DNA of 64,000 bases from Astrothelium macrocarpum (Eukaryota > Ascomycota > Dothideomycetes > Trypetheliales > Trypetheliaceae), in NCBI GenBank assembly GCA_021030915.1, contig JAGEMR010000005.1, forward strand, positions 124,001 through 188,000, given 5' to 3'. The notes beneath the pieces are model-generated. The model had not been told where the DNA came from. It was given only the letters and a program-made list of their open reading frames with translations, and did not search any database. The translations under genes were made by a program, and so were the position numbers. This document shows, piece by piece, positions 32,822 through 44,492 of this stretch. Positions within the stretch are counted from its first letter, which is position 1. Each line of letters starts with the position of its first letter.

Positions 32822-33765
32822 ATGTCTACCGCTTTTGATCCTCAGAAGTTCTCGCTCTATTCTACTGCACAGCTTCCCAACTCCGAAGTGACCATCCCCC
32901 GTCTAGGCTTTGGCGTCTATCTAAGTGTGGGAGCAACCTGTTTGTCGTCGTGTTTGATGGCATTACACGCCGGATATCGTCACATCGACTCGGCGCAATA
33001 TTACGATAACGAAGCTCAAGTTGGGCGTGCCATTCTTGATTCAGGAATCCCCCGCTCCGAAGTCTTTGTGACGTCGAAAATACTGTCTCCCAAGACAAGT
33101 CTTACTGATCCTGGTGTGCTCGACGAGCATGAAACATACCTCAGTATAATTGGGAGTTTGAAACACATTACTGTTGGAGAAAAGGGTTATGCAGATTTGT
33201 TTCTTATACATAGTCCGCACAGCGGACCACAAGGAAGGAAAACAATATGGAAGGCGCTGGAAAAGGCATACGCAGAGGGGAGAGTCAAGGCCATTGGTGT
33301 GAGTAATTTTGGTGTCGGCCATATTGAAGAGTTGAAAGAGTACGCAAATGTTTGGCCTCCACATGTTAATCAGATTGAAGTAAGATTGAGGCTTGACCTT
33401 TTTCCAAAACGAAGCGCTAACACAGCTTTCAGCTTCATCCATGGTGTCAGCAACGCAAGACTGTGGAGTACTGTCAAAAGCATGGAATTGTTGTCGAGGC
33501 CTACTGTCCTCTGGTGCGAAATGAGAAGGCCAACGATGAGACCCTACTCAAACTCACCAAAAAGTACAAAAAGAGCACAGGTCAAATATTGATTCGTTAC
33601 AGCTTACAGAAGGGCTGGATACCTCTACCAAAGTCTGATACTCCTTCTCGAATTGAAGGCAACGCGAACGTGTTTGACTTCAATTTGGAAAAGGTTGACA
33701 TGGAATCACTCGACGCACTTGATCAGGGCGAAAAAGGTGCCATTGTCGAGGCTGTGACGAATTGA
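32822..33765 (+). CDS. Aldo-keto reductase
   Basis: Predicted NAD(P)H-dependent oxidoreductase of 296 residues. Exons are 32822-33379 and 33433-33765, joined by a 53-nt intron. The TIM-barrel AKR signatures are present: LGFGVYLS; GYRHIDSAQYYDNE with catalytic Asp56 and Tyr61; VTSKI with Lys86; LFLIHSP with His130. Further marks are AIGVSNFG and the C-terminal PLPKSDTPSRIEGN nucleotide-binding loop. The small size and motif spacing fit the AKR3/AKR5-like fungal xylose or keto-acid reductases, but substrate is not inferable. It shares a promoter with MRI1. Confidence 0.93.
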
Positions 33766-34589
33766 GTGGGAAAATCAGCACCGATGCAATGTCCTTGGTC
33801 CGGACAGTCGAGTGCTTCTATACCATTCATGATCCAATAAGGTATACTCAAACAGACCACCAGCAATGAAACAACTCTAATGTGACTGAGAACTTGATTG
33901 GGACTCTCATTCAACATAATAAATGGACTGTATGCAATCAAAGTAGACTGGTTCGCCTCGCTACAATCCGACGACATTAGAAGAAGCAAGGATCCAGATA
34001 TTTGCCGCGAAATAAAGTTGAATTTACCAGCTCTAAAATGAAAACCCTAGAATCAAATTAGATGCTGAACACGATCCAGAATGTAACCAGTGCGCGTGTT
34101 ATCTAGTTTTACATGCATCTCATGCTGCCTTAGAAGACATGTCTACACATGATATCAAGCACACGGAAGACAATGCTAATAGATAGCCGCAAGATAAACC
34201 CAAGTCTCTTGAACAAGACAGGCACAATATGTACGATGAGCCATTGCGCTGTCTTCCATTGTCCCAAAAGGAACGGAAAGGCACCGCACCCAAAGCCCAG
34301 AGTTTGATTTGGTCTCCGCTCATGAGGGTATTCTCGATCTCATAGGAAGCCACACACCGCCCGAGGACGACGGACACCTCAGCCAAGACTCTTTGTCATG
34401 AGCGTTACATTGCGTTGTTCTGAGGAAGGGAAAAGAAGGGCACGGAGTGCTGGAAAATTAAGAGCGACCAATCGGCAGAATTTGTTCACCGCCCAAGACA
34501 AGCTCGCGCATTTGCAACCAAATAAAGCCCCACCATCGTCAGGTTCAGTGCGATGATGTCTTCTCTCATCGAAGCTTGCCATTGCCATC
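33766..34589. other. Intergenic before ATIC
   Basis: Between the aldo-keto reductase stop and the ATIC start. Two short minus-strand frames (34120-34612) have no features. Nothing else seen. Confidence 0.5.
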
Positions 34590-36610
34590 ATGGCTTCAGA
34601 CAAACCTCGCAAAATCGGTATGTGTCGCCTTTCACTTACGACGGTCTTGAGTCAATACTGACTTTTGAAGCCATTCTCTCCACATACAACAAGACTGGCC
34701 TCCTTGATCTCGCCAAAGGCCTATCCAAAAACAATGTCAGACTTCTTGGATCCGGAGGTACGGCCAAGCTTGTCAGAGAGGCCGGCTTTCCTGTCGAGTA
34801 AGCATTGCAAGCCCAATTGGACTTTGCCAATCAAAGACTGAAACTCTACCTGCCTCGCAGGGATGTATCCGAAATAACGAAAGCGCCTGAAATGCTTGCG
34901 GGCCGCGTCAAGACTCTCCATCCTGCGGTACATGGTGGCATTCTCGCAAGGGACCTCGAGTCCGATGAGAAGGATCTTGCCGATCAGAAAATAGACAAGG
35001 TCGACTATGTCATCTGCAACCTATATCCATTTAAAGAAACCGTTTCCAATATTGGAGTCACCGTGTCCGAGGCGATAGAGGAGATAGATATTGGAGGCGT
35101 GACATTGATCCGCGCTGCTGCCAAAAATCATGCTCGGGTTACCATTCTCAGTGACCCAGAAGACTATCCGGCTTTTCTTGAAGAACTTGCAAAAGGAGAC
35201 ATCTCAGAACGGAGTAGACAGCTGTATGCGCTGAAGGCATTCGAACAAACTGCCGACTATGATGCTGCTATTTCAGACTTCTTTAGAAAACATTATGCGG
35301 CAAACGGGTTGCGGCAAGTATCGCTAAGATACGGCACCAATCCCCACCAAAAGCCTGCCTTCGCATTCATGAAAGATTGTGATTTACCCTTCAAGGTCCT
35401 TTGCAGCGCACCTGGCTACGTGAATCTTCTTGATGCTGTATGTTCTACACATGTCTCCTCGACGGTCGTTCTCGTCTGACGTGACCCAGTTAAATGCCTG
35501 GCCTCTTGTGAAAGAACTCCATGATGCTCTTGATACTCCTGCGGCTGCTAGCTTCAAACATGTCTCTCCTGCTGGAGCCGCCATAGGCACTCCACTTACA
35601 CATAGTGAGAGGCTGGTCTGTATGGTCGATGATATTGATGGCATCGACACTTCCCCGTTGGCACGAGCATACGCAAGGGCACGGGGAGCGGATAGGATGT
35701 CTAGCTTTGGAGATATGATTGCATTGTCAGATGAAGTTGACGTATGAAAAGCGCAAACAACATAGTATACTGCGACAGTGAACTGACTGCTTCCTACTAG
35801 GTACCTACCGCAAAAATCATCAGTCGAGAAGTTTCCGATGGTGTCATTGCACCAGCGTACTCCCAAGAAGCCTTGGAAATCCTACGCAAGAAAAAGGGCG
35901 GCAAATACCTCGTCCTCCAAATGGACAGACACTACGAGCCTCCCATCCAGGAAAGCCGAACAGTCTTCGGCATCAACCTACCCCAACATCGCAACGACGC
36001 CAAGATCACACCCAAAGATACCTTCTCCCGCATCATCACTCCCAAAGACGCGACTTTTCCCGCGCCTGCAACCCGCGATCTCACTGTCGCCACCATCGCC
36101 CTCAAATATACCCAATCCAACTCTGTCTGCTACGCCAAGAACGGCCAAGTTGTCGGTCTCGGCGCCGGCCAACAAAGCCGCATCCACTGCACCCGGTTAG
36201 CAGGCGATAAGACCGACAATTGGTGGATGCGCTTCCACGAACGTGCTCTGAATATCAAGTGGAAGAAGGGCACGAAGCGACCGGATAAGAGTAACGCTAT
36301 CGACATGCTGTGCAGTGGGGCCATTCCCCGGTCAGGCATCGAGAAAGATGACTATGAGCGGAACTTTGAGGAGGTGCCGCAGCCGTTCAGCCAGGAAGAG
36401 AGGGAGTCATGGTTGGCTGAGTTGAAGGATGTGGCGTTAAGCAGCGATGCATTCTTCCCGTTTATTGATAATGTCTTTAGAGCTGGTCGATCTGGTGTGA
36501 AATATATTGCTGCACCATTGGGCAGTCAGAATGACCAGGCTGTGATTGAGACAGCAGAGAAGCTAGGAATTACTTTTGCGGAGCAGAATATCCGGCTGTT
36601 CCACCATTGA
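34590..36610 (+). CDS. ADE16: Bifunctional AICAR transformylase / IMP cyclohydrolase
   Basis: Predicted 597-residue enzyme of the last two steps of de novo purine synthesis. Five exons: 34590-34617, 34671-34797, 34861-35437, 35490-35741 and 35801-36610, with introns of 52-63 nt. The N-terminal IMPCH (MGS-like) domain shows [41 protein letters not shown] and YVICNLYPF. The C-terminal AICARFT domain shows [28 protein letters not shown] with the catalytic Lys-His pair, and [13 protein letters not shown]. The end HxNNV-like [20 protein letters not shown] is typical. All exon junctions reproduce family sequence, so the model is secure. The gene symbol follows yeast usage (ADE16/ADE17). Confidence 0.96.
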
Positions 36611-37629
36611 TGGGGCTGAAGTTTTCTATTCGCTCCGACAGCGAATGGATGTTGAAACCAAATCCGGTATTACTTTTATATGTGGAGCCCAAGCATTGGG
36701 ACGGAATACCACATTCTCCTGAAGTGTGTTCTAGAATTGATGTAGATTTGATAGCTAGATACCAATCAAAAGCAGAATGGTCTGCATTTTCTCTGATATT
36801 TGATTGCTCAGACATTGTCATGTCCCCAAAAATGTCAAATGCTGGTCTTGCATCATGTGCGACGTGTTTCCAACAAAAGAAGGCCAACACATTCGACCAA
36901 ATCCAAGATCTACTAGTCACCTTCTACAGTGAGCATCAACTGCAACTTGGATTGCCGATATCGCACTCCATGGACGAATGCGACTGGGTGTAACTGATTT
37001 ACAAATCTAGAGTTAGAAATTGCCTTTACGGGTGGGAGGGATAGAATGGCAGGATCCTAGCTATCAAACATCCAGTGTTCAATTGGACGAGCCGATTACT
37101 ATAGATCAATATAGAGTCATACGAAAATTATGGCCACAGTGATTCAGATGCCACCCAAACCGAAATTCGCACACACGCGCCCATTGGCTATCGTACGCTT
37201 CAATCCCAGCGCCATGCATCCCAACTTTCTGCTGTAAGAAACAAAGATAAATAAACAACGAAAAAGAGACACACTGAAATGTGCCATTAAACCACACCGA
37301 CTAAGCATACCGCGTGAGCAAGCATCCTCTCATTCGCCTAAAATGCAGAGATGTTTTTCTCGTTACAACAGCAGTAGAGGAGAAGAAATTGATCCATGAG
37401 GCACTCCTTGAATGCCTCAGCGAAATCGACCCTTGAGCGAAGAACACATCGTCACAAAACAATGTGATCTTCTTGATCCACGTATATGCCGTGTATTCAT
37501 CAGCTAGAACGTCCAGACTTCCTGCTGAGTCCAAATAATCCACAACTCAGTCGTAGAACACCACACCATAGATTCCTCCCCTCCCCCCCCAAATCGCAGT
37601 CTCACCCTAAATCTCTAACCAAACCACTC
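36611..37629. other. Intergenic; nothing recognised
   Basis: Convergent downstream of ATIC and the 917-residue orphan. The plus-strand 128-codon frame at 36607-36993 overlaps the ATIC stop and has a minus-strand counterpart; neither has support. There is a C-run at about 37577-37590. Confidence 0.5.
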
Positions 37630-40383
37630 TCACACCTCCGTCACACTCCCCTCATCCTCCTCCCTCAACGCCGGCGTCTTCCTCTCCTTCTTCCTCCCCT
37701 GGCCCCTCCTCCGATTAAAGCTAATATTACTCGCCGAATCATCCGGCGCGAGTTCACTCCTCCCATCATCCGCCTCCCACACGCTCTCCGTCTCACTATC
37801 CCACCCACCAGCACCCCAGCCATTCCCGACCCACTCCCCGCCATTCGCCGGCGTCCACGCGCGCGAACCGCCACCTCCAGCCGCCGACGCAGGCGTCGAC
37901 ATGCGCACCTCAACACCACCGACCCCGCCCCGCCGTAGTTGCGCCTGCAGCGCGAGCGCGGCGTGGCGCTCGCGGAAGGCGCGCCGCACCAGCTCCGCCT
38001 TGCAGTGCAGCGCCTCGAACGCGTTCTCCAGCGTCTCCATGTCCTGGTACAGGTTGCGCTCCACCTCGCCGAGCACCGTGATCTCCGTCTCCTCGTCGTA
38101 CGCGATGGGCGCCGGCGTCATCGCCGCTCCAGCACTGCTGGCGCTCCGCGGTGGTGGTGGACCGCCTGCGGCGGCGGCGGGGAAGTGGGCGGAGCGCGCC
38201 GAGGCCGGCGTGGGCCCGCGCGAGGGGATGTTCTGTGGGTACGGGTTGGGATCCCAGAAGGGGGTTGTGCCGCGCGAGGTTGGGCCGTTGCCTGTGCTGA
38301 AGGGCGTGGTGGTGCGGCTGGTGGGTCCGCGTGAGGGCCCGCGCGAGATGCTGGGTGCGGTGGGGCCTTCGGCGCCGCTCCATAGGAAGCCGTTGAAGCG
38401 GCCGGAAATGAGAATGTCCCATTCGTGGGGGGAGATGACGGCGATGGTGGCGAGGACGTTGTGGATTTGGGCGTTGTTGAGGAGGAAGAGCGCTGTTTCC
38501 GGGTCGCGGGGTGGGCGGGCGAGGCGGTAAAGCCGGGTTAGTGCGAGGGAGGCTTTGGCGATGAGTTCGGATTGGGGGCTGTTGTCGTTCATTGGCGTTG
38601 GTGTGCGGGATTTGGAGAGGAGGTTTGTTCCTTTCAGGAGTGATAAGAAGAGGCGTCGTGTTTGGGATTCTAAACGAGTAAAAATGGCAAAAGTTAATGT
38701 CTCGTCGTCGATTTCATCTGGCGCACTTGACCGAGTCTCAGGCTGACTGGCGAGCCAATTCTGAACTGCTGTCTTGGTCTTTTTGCTGTGATCAATGTAA
38801 GCCGCACGAAATTCGTCGGGCACATCAATGTCAAGTATCTGCATGGGCGTTTTCTGCTCATGTCCGGATATGCCAAGACCTGTCGAGTCTGGATTGATGG
38901 TGTTAGGAGGCCATTGAGGCAATTCACGACGACCCGAAACGAGCTCCAAAATTTCTCCCCAACTAATTCCATCGTCTTCTTCAGAAGACGGGCTCAACTG
39001 AGGATTTTGCTGGCACATCAGGCAATCACATGTTTCGGAGGAAATATTCCGTTGGAAAACTTCTTCAAGTCGATCCAATAGTCTACGTGCGACTGATTTA
39101 TAACCTGTAGCAACAGCCAACGAGCCGTGCGTCTGAATGACTTGTACATAGTCATCCAGTAGCTTGGAGAAGGGCGCAAAGACGTCAAGAGGAGGAGGAG
39201 CGTAGGGTTTCGGCGAGGAATAGGCTTGATATGATTGTACAGATTCCTGAGGTCGAGCCGCGGCCAAGAGGGTTTTGGGTATTAAGTGTGATAACCCTCC
39301 TTTTTGCATCAGATAATCGACGCGGGGAACGTCTCCAGGACTAACCATCGGAGGTGGAGGCGGCGGAGGTGGTGGTGGTGGAAGGTTGGTTGGAGGGAGA
39401 GGTACTGATTCTGGAATCGAGCCTATTGGCGCAGTATTCGTGACATCTGGACCTGTGTATTCTTGCTCCAGAATCGGAGAAAAGATTTGGGAACGAGCGG
39501 TAGGCGTGCTTGGGGAGTCCACGCCTTGCCCCTCGCCATTCATACCATGCTCGGTTGCCACACTAGGGATGAAGCGACTTGTAGTATGCTGTTCCGGGGC
39601 GATTGATGTTCTATCCGAGTCGGAAGCAGATCGATAGGAGGTGTGCGTACTGGGTCCAGATACAGAGCGCACATTTGGATGTCGACTTTGAGATGTGGCG
39701 CTACCAGACCCCTTTGATGTAGAAGGCTGTGGTTCGCCATTGATGTCTGTGGTATTTCGTAAGGCTGATTGTGATGTGGTGAATGGTCGGCCTTTCATAG
39801 GTCTTGTGCCACTCTCCATGCTACGTCGTCCCGTCTCCATCTCTTCCTTGGCACTCTCCGCCGCTTTTCTCATACTCACTCCGCTCGACTGTCGGCTAAC
39901 TTTCCCATCGGGATTGGTGAGTGGAGGGCTGGGAGGGGCATTGGCAGCCAGACCCACATTCTTGGGTGAGGCAGATCGTTCGCCACCAGAAGCATCTTGG
40001 CCAACATCTGTATGCTCTGGAGTATAAAGCGAAAGGCGTGGGTTCACATCTCTAGCTCCAATCGATTCCTTGCTATGCGCCTTTGAAAAGGTAGGATAGG
40101 GAACGGTTCCAGCCCTTGAGCTCCCAGGTGAAGCAGTCGACGGTCGTCGGTCTAGCTCGGGCGCTGCTGGCTTTGACGGTGGCGTTGAGGTCGAGTAGCG
40201 ATCGGATGTAGTCGTCTTTGTTCGTTCGAGGGATTCATAGGATCTGTGCCGCGGCGAGGAAGTGCGCCTGCGTGTGCGAGTGGAATGAGAAGACTTGACG
40301 TGTTTGTCTCCAGAAGATCTCCTGTCGTCTTTCTCACGATCGCGGTCTTTCTTGCGGCGATTAGTCGATGATCTGGTCGGCAT
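37630..40383 (-). CDS. Large conserved-looking fungal protein, unknown function
   Basis: Single-exon frame of 917 residues starting at the ATG at 40383. The N-terminal 300 residues are Arg/Ser/Thr-rich and disordered. A poly-Pro stretch follows, then DYLMQKGGLSHLIPKTLLAA and a probably folded helical region from about residue 380 to 690 (blocks FSKLLDDYVQVIQTHGSLAV, ARRLLDRLEEVFQRN, RLFLSLLKGTNLL). Another helical block near residues 790-830 (EVERNLYQDMETLENAFEAL) and a low-complexity Gly/Ala-rich tail complete it. I have seen this type of protein carried under an unsupported glycosylase label in fungal annotation, and I do not adopt it. No catalytic motif is visible. Confidence 0.82.
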   Translation of the reverse strand: MPTRSSTNRRKKDRDREKDDRRSSGDKHVKSSHSTRTRRRTSSPRHRSYESLERTKTTTSDRYSTSTPPSKPAAPELDRRPSTASPGSSRAGTVPYPTFSKAHSKESIGARDVNPRLSLYTPEHTDVGQDASGGERSASPKNVGLAANAPPSPPLTNPDGKVSRQSSGVSMRKAAESAKEEMETGRRSMESGTRPMKGRPFTTSQSALRNTTDINGEPQPSTSKGSGSATSQSRHPNVRSVSGPSTHTSYRSASDSDRTSIAPEQHTTSRFIPSVATEHGMNGEGQGVDSPSTPTARSQIFSPILEQEYTGPDVTNTAPIGSIPESVPLPPTNLPPPPPPPPPPPMVSPGDVPRVDYLMQKGGLSHLIPKTLLAAARPQESVQSYQAYSSPKPYAPPPLDVFAPFSKLLDDYVQVIQTHGSLAVATGYKSVARRLLDRLEEVFQRNISSETCDCLMCQQNPQLSPSSEEDDGISWGEILELVSGRRELPQWPPNTINPDSTGLGISGHEQKTPMQILDIDVPDEFRAAYIDHSKKTKTAVQNWLASQPETRSSAPDEIDDETLTFAIFTRLESQTRRLFLSLLKGTNLLSKSRTPTPMNDNSPQSELIAKASLALTRLYRLARPPRDPETALFLLNNAQIHNVLATIAVISPHEWDILISGRFNGFLWSGAEGPTAPSISRGPSRGPTSRTTTPFSTGNGPTSRGTTPFWDPNPYPQNIPSRGPTPASARSAHFPAAAAGGPPPPRSASSAGAAMTPAPIAYDEETEITVLGEVERNLYQDMETLENAFEALHCKAELVRRAFRERHAALALQAQLRRGGVGGVEVRMSTPASAAGGGGSRAWTPANGGEWVGNGWGAGGWDSETESVWEADDGRSELAPDDSASNISFNRRRGQGRKKERKTPALREEDEGSVTEV

Positions 40384-40657
40384 AGCTGGTGAGCATGGAG
40401 AAGAAGGTAGGGAAAGGTCGCAGAGAGATGTAGAGGAGGGGTGGGTCAGCTATTGGGCGTGGGCGGCTAGGATGAAGAGATGGCTCCTCAGGCTCTTGAT
40501 TTACACACGGGTCTGACGTGGTTCCGGCCATGCGCCGCGCTACCATCTCACCCTACGAACCACGACCCTTCACCATTCATCCTACGCACTACACTCGCTG
40601 AAATGCCTGCATAGTCAATATGCAGGTGCTTGCTTACTATATACCTGCTGGCAGGAC

Positions 40658-43600
40658 TCAGTTAAGGCCCATGATGTCTCCTTCAACATCCTCCTCCCCA
40701 TCAACATCGGATCCACCTTGCTCATCGTCTTCCTCATCTGTTTCTTCTTCTCCTTCGTCGCCTTCAAGTCCGTAATCATCATAGAATGATGCCAGTGCTT
40801 CAATCTTGGGTTTGAAGCCGGCCTTTTCGAACTTTTCCAAAAGTCCCTGGAGATGAATTAGCATAACACCATTGTAGTCTCTATCCTTTCAAGCATACCT
40901 CTTGCATAATTGATGCACACGTGATAACAAAGTCTGCCGTCTCTGGCTTGAAAACAGGCAGGACGATATCTCGCATCACTTCTTGAAGTTCCTCAACTTT
41001 CACCGCCCGCACCTTCTTCAGTATTTCATCCTTGTAGCCTTTTCCTAGCTTTGTCACAACCTGATCGACAAAGCTACAAGTCGCTGCACTTCCCATTGTC
41101 GGCTGAGTATCTGCGAAATTCATCACAATGCTGCTGATAGCACCTTCTAATGCCAGTTCGTCAAAAGCCTTGCTGCCTGTGGCGAATCCCTCGACCTGCT
41201 CACGAGCAGCTTGGAAGGCTTTGAAAGTATCGGGAGAACGATAAATGCTAAAACTAAACCACCCAGCCTCCATGCCGCGAAGAAAGCTTGTGCCGTATGC
41301 CAGACCATCGCCACGTGTCGCCACCCACATGGGCCCTTCGACAGCATCAAGATATGACATTGCAACCATCAGCGCTGGTAATCTTGGATGCCAATACGAA
41401 TCGAGTCCCTTGCTCGTGAAGAGCGCGAAACTGGAATCAATCGCTGGAATAGGAACAATGTACGCGTTGCCGCCAAGATTTCGACCTTTTTCGCTAATCA
41501 CGTTTTTCGTGCTGTCCAGAGGTCGGAGCGGCTTGGTCGTATCAAGATGCGAGATGAGAGACTGCCACGCGGATACTGGATTGGGGAGTCTTTCGATATT
41601 TGATACGACAAGCACGCGGAAGTTGGAAAATTGACAGAGCGACTTCCGCACCGTCTCGAGATCCGCAAGTACCTTTTGTGGATCCTCTTCGAGAAGGCGA
41701 TTGATTCGCTTCAAATATAGCGCTTTCGTGAGAGTTGTTCTCGCTCGCGAGCTTGACAATGGAGACAAGTGGATCATGCCGTCGACGGCTCGCAACATTT
41801 GATTCCCACTCCGTTTCTCCTCAGGTATATCCGCAAGCATCTTTGCAAGAGAAGCTTTGAGTCTGGTCTCGTCAAAGACACTATCTAGAAGATAGGTCTT
41901 TATCCATTTGATTGCTGTTCCATATTTCTCCGGCTCTACCTGGAATCGCAGCTGTAAAAGCTCGCTGCTGCTTGGTCCAGTCTCGAAAGTGTAGCCAACC
42001 GTATCAGCTTCCAGCTCAATCATGGCCTCTTCAAAATCTATACGTTTCCCATCCTTCATGACCGGTGTAGCAAAGAAATTCATCAAATACAGAGGAAGAA
42101 GAGGCTTGAGGGGTACGGGAATGGGGCTTGTAGACATTACTAATGTGATAGATACGAAACTGGAGGGTATATGCTCAAAATGAATGAAAAGAGGTAAATC
42201 GGAAGCTTCCTTGTCAATGATTTGTTGTATTGGGTTGTCCAATTTGCCCATCTCTCGGGCTAGACCAGAACGTGCTGTCGTTGTAGGGATAAAGTGAATA
42301 GATTCTGTGCCGGGAACCTCAAATCGTTCGAAAACTGAATTTGGGATTGCTTTGTCATTTTCAGCTTTGGCTGCATCCAGCTTCTCCTGCATCTTCCTCA
42401 GTCCTTCTTCTCCTAGACGCTCTTTTTGGGCTTGAACACGCGCCTTCTCATCGGCGTCGAGTTTCTTCGACATCTCTGCTGAAGGAGTGCCAAGCACAGA
42501 TATGTGATGAGCATCTGAAATCCATGTTCGCAAAAAGTCGCGCCACTGCTCGTCCGTCCATTCTCTCAACTCTTCTACAATCTTCAAGCTCTCAATTGTC
42601 CTCAAATCAGATCCATCTCTGTTCCCAAAAAGATGATCCTGAATGACTGTCTCTGCAAAGTAATTTGCAGATCCTTCGGACTGAAACTTGATTTGCCTTA
42701 GATATCTCTTGAGACACTCGGAAAGATAGTCCATATCCAGAGGTTTGGACGCGGTTTCACGCACGACTTCGAAGAAGCGCTTCTCCACTGCTTCAAGCTT
42801 TTCTGTCTCAACCCCAGTGAGAAGGAACCAAATTACCATGCTCGGTCGGACATCCGTAGAGTACCAAACCATACTGCAAAGTTGCTCTTTTTCTACTAAT
42901 GTATTTTCCAGCACGGTGACGGATGAACCCGCGAGATACGAGAGTAAAATCTCCAAGGCTGTGCTTAGTTTGTGATCGGTACATTTGGGACCAAGAAATC
43001 CAATTGAGATTTCTCCAGATGACTCGTCTTCTTCTGGAAAGGTCACTTTGTCGATAATAGTTTGCTCCAAAGGCGGTGCTTGCTTCGACTCTATCCATGG
43101 CCTCTTGAAAGGAGCACCAGGTGGTGGAATGTCATCGATAATGGTGTCTTCAAATTCGTCGAGTATTTCAAGCATGTTCTGATGATCAACCTCGCCAATG
43201 AGTACCAGGCACAGATTTTTTGGTTGATACATATCACGATGAAACTCTCGAATGCGGTCAGCAGTAAGGTGTCGGAGTGCCTCCATCATACCACCAGTTT
43301 CATAGCGAAAGCCTATACCTTCCGGATACATCAGTCTTCTCGCGCGCAAGTCCATCAACTCGCTTTGAGTATTTTGTACGGCTTGCATCTCTGAATAGAC
43401 AACTCCTGCGTCATGACCGGTGCCATCCACGTGGAAAACCTCGGTAATGCAACCGGAATCTGTTAACGTCGGTAGAAGGACATGTTCAAGGTAAACTGGA
43501 AGAATCTGGGCAAAGCCATCCCATCCAGCTGTCTCGAGAGTATATGCTGTATGGTCAGTTGATGTCCATGCATTCGTAGTGGAGTATGCCCGAGTGGCAA

Positions 43601-43862
43601 GCTTGTCCAAGACTCCCTTGTACTTGTAGCTCTTGGAGCCCATGAAACAGAGGTGCTCCAAGGTATGAGGTGCTCCAGAATCATCGTGAATCTCGGTGGC
43701 GAGCGCGAAATATCCATAAACTTTCGGACCTTTCTGATCAACAACAGCAACTCTCATGCCCGTCCGAGTAGACTCATATTGTGAAAAAGTGGCAGGCGCA
43801 TAGTCGGCTTTGAATTTCTGGACTGTTCTAAAACGAGGTCGTGCTTCTTTCATAGCCGGCAT
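40658..43862 (-). CDS. M16-family zinc metallopeptidase (YOL098C-like)
   Basis: Predicted 1,050-residue zinc protease. Exons are 40899-43862 and 40658-40846, with a 52-nt intron that adds an acidic tail. The inverted zinc motif HTLEH (His-x-x-Glu-His) occurs in GAPHTLEHLCFMG. The third zinc ligand is in the VVYSEMQ block. KGVLDKLATRAYSTTNAWT and DHTAYTLETAGW are typical of the cytosolic M16C subgroup of fungi, related to presequence protease and insulysin. The ATG at 43862 is the first in frame; 94 further codons upstream are open but contain no ATG. The C-terminal 40 residues are Asp/Glu-rich. Its substrates are unknown; cytosolic location is inferred from the lack of a targeting signal. Confidence 0.92.
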
Positions 43863-44492
43863 TTTGTTTATAAATGGAGACTCGACCTGTGATTGATGTT
43901 GCTCTTGGTTTAGAAGAGATGCTTCTGAGGTGTTACAATAAAAGTCTTGAAATTCGTTAAATGAGACGTCAAAATAATCGCCATAAGAAATCTGGGCAGG
44001 TACAGTGGCAAATATCGAGCTCAATATCAGAGCGAGTCTCCAGGCAGGCGCCACCTTCCGGATGTTATTTCTTTGATTTTGATTTTGATTCTGACTACGC
44101 TCCTCACCGAGAAAAATCAGTGACAAGAAGAACCTTCTAGCCAAACTTGCAAATTTATTTACAGTGCTGCCTGCTCGGTAGTATTCTAGGCTTCGTGACA
44201 GTGGTCAGCTGGACAGAGCAAGCAATTGCCCTTGTTTCGCGTGGACTCGGCGATAAATCTATAATTCACTAATTGCAGCACACGTAGACGTGATTGGTCG
44301 TTAATGGAAATGATTCGGAGATAATTTCAATTGGATGTGGTGTTGGAGGTTGCGGTCCCTTGGCCCCAGCGACTAAAGCTCAAAACGCCCAGGGCTTGTA
44401 ATCGGTAAGGTAAGCTCAAGCTAAGATCACGTGTAATAATTTGGATGGAAATTCAATGCTCAACTTTTCACCAATGAACCCAGTGCCATCCC
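43863..44492. other. Shared promoter region of the M16 peptidase and DSL1
   Basis: Divergent starts are 630 bp apart. Contains TTGATT repeats (44073-44095, about three copies). An ATG-less open stretch extends the M16 frame upstream to 44144. Confidence 0.55.

Noticed and set aside
36607..36993. 128-codon ORF after ATIC
   Set aside because: Overlaps the ATIC stop, no recognisable features, and the opposite strand is equally open.
37901..38530. 209-codon plus-strand frame
   Set aside because: Antisense to the C-terminal part of the 917-residue protein; no domain.
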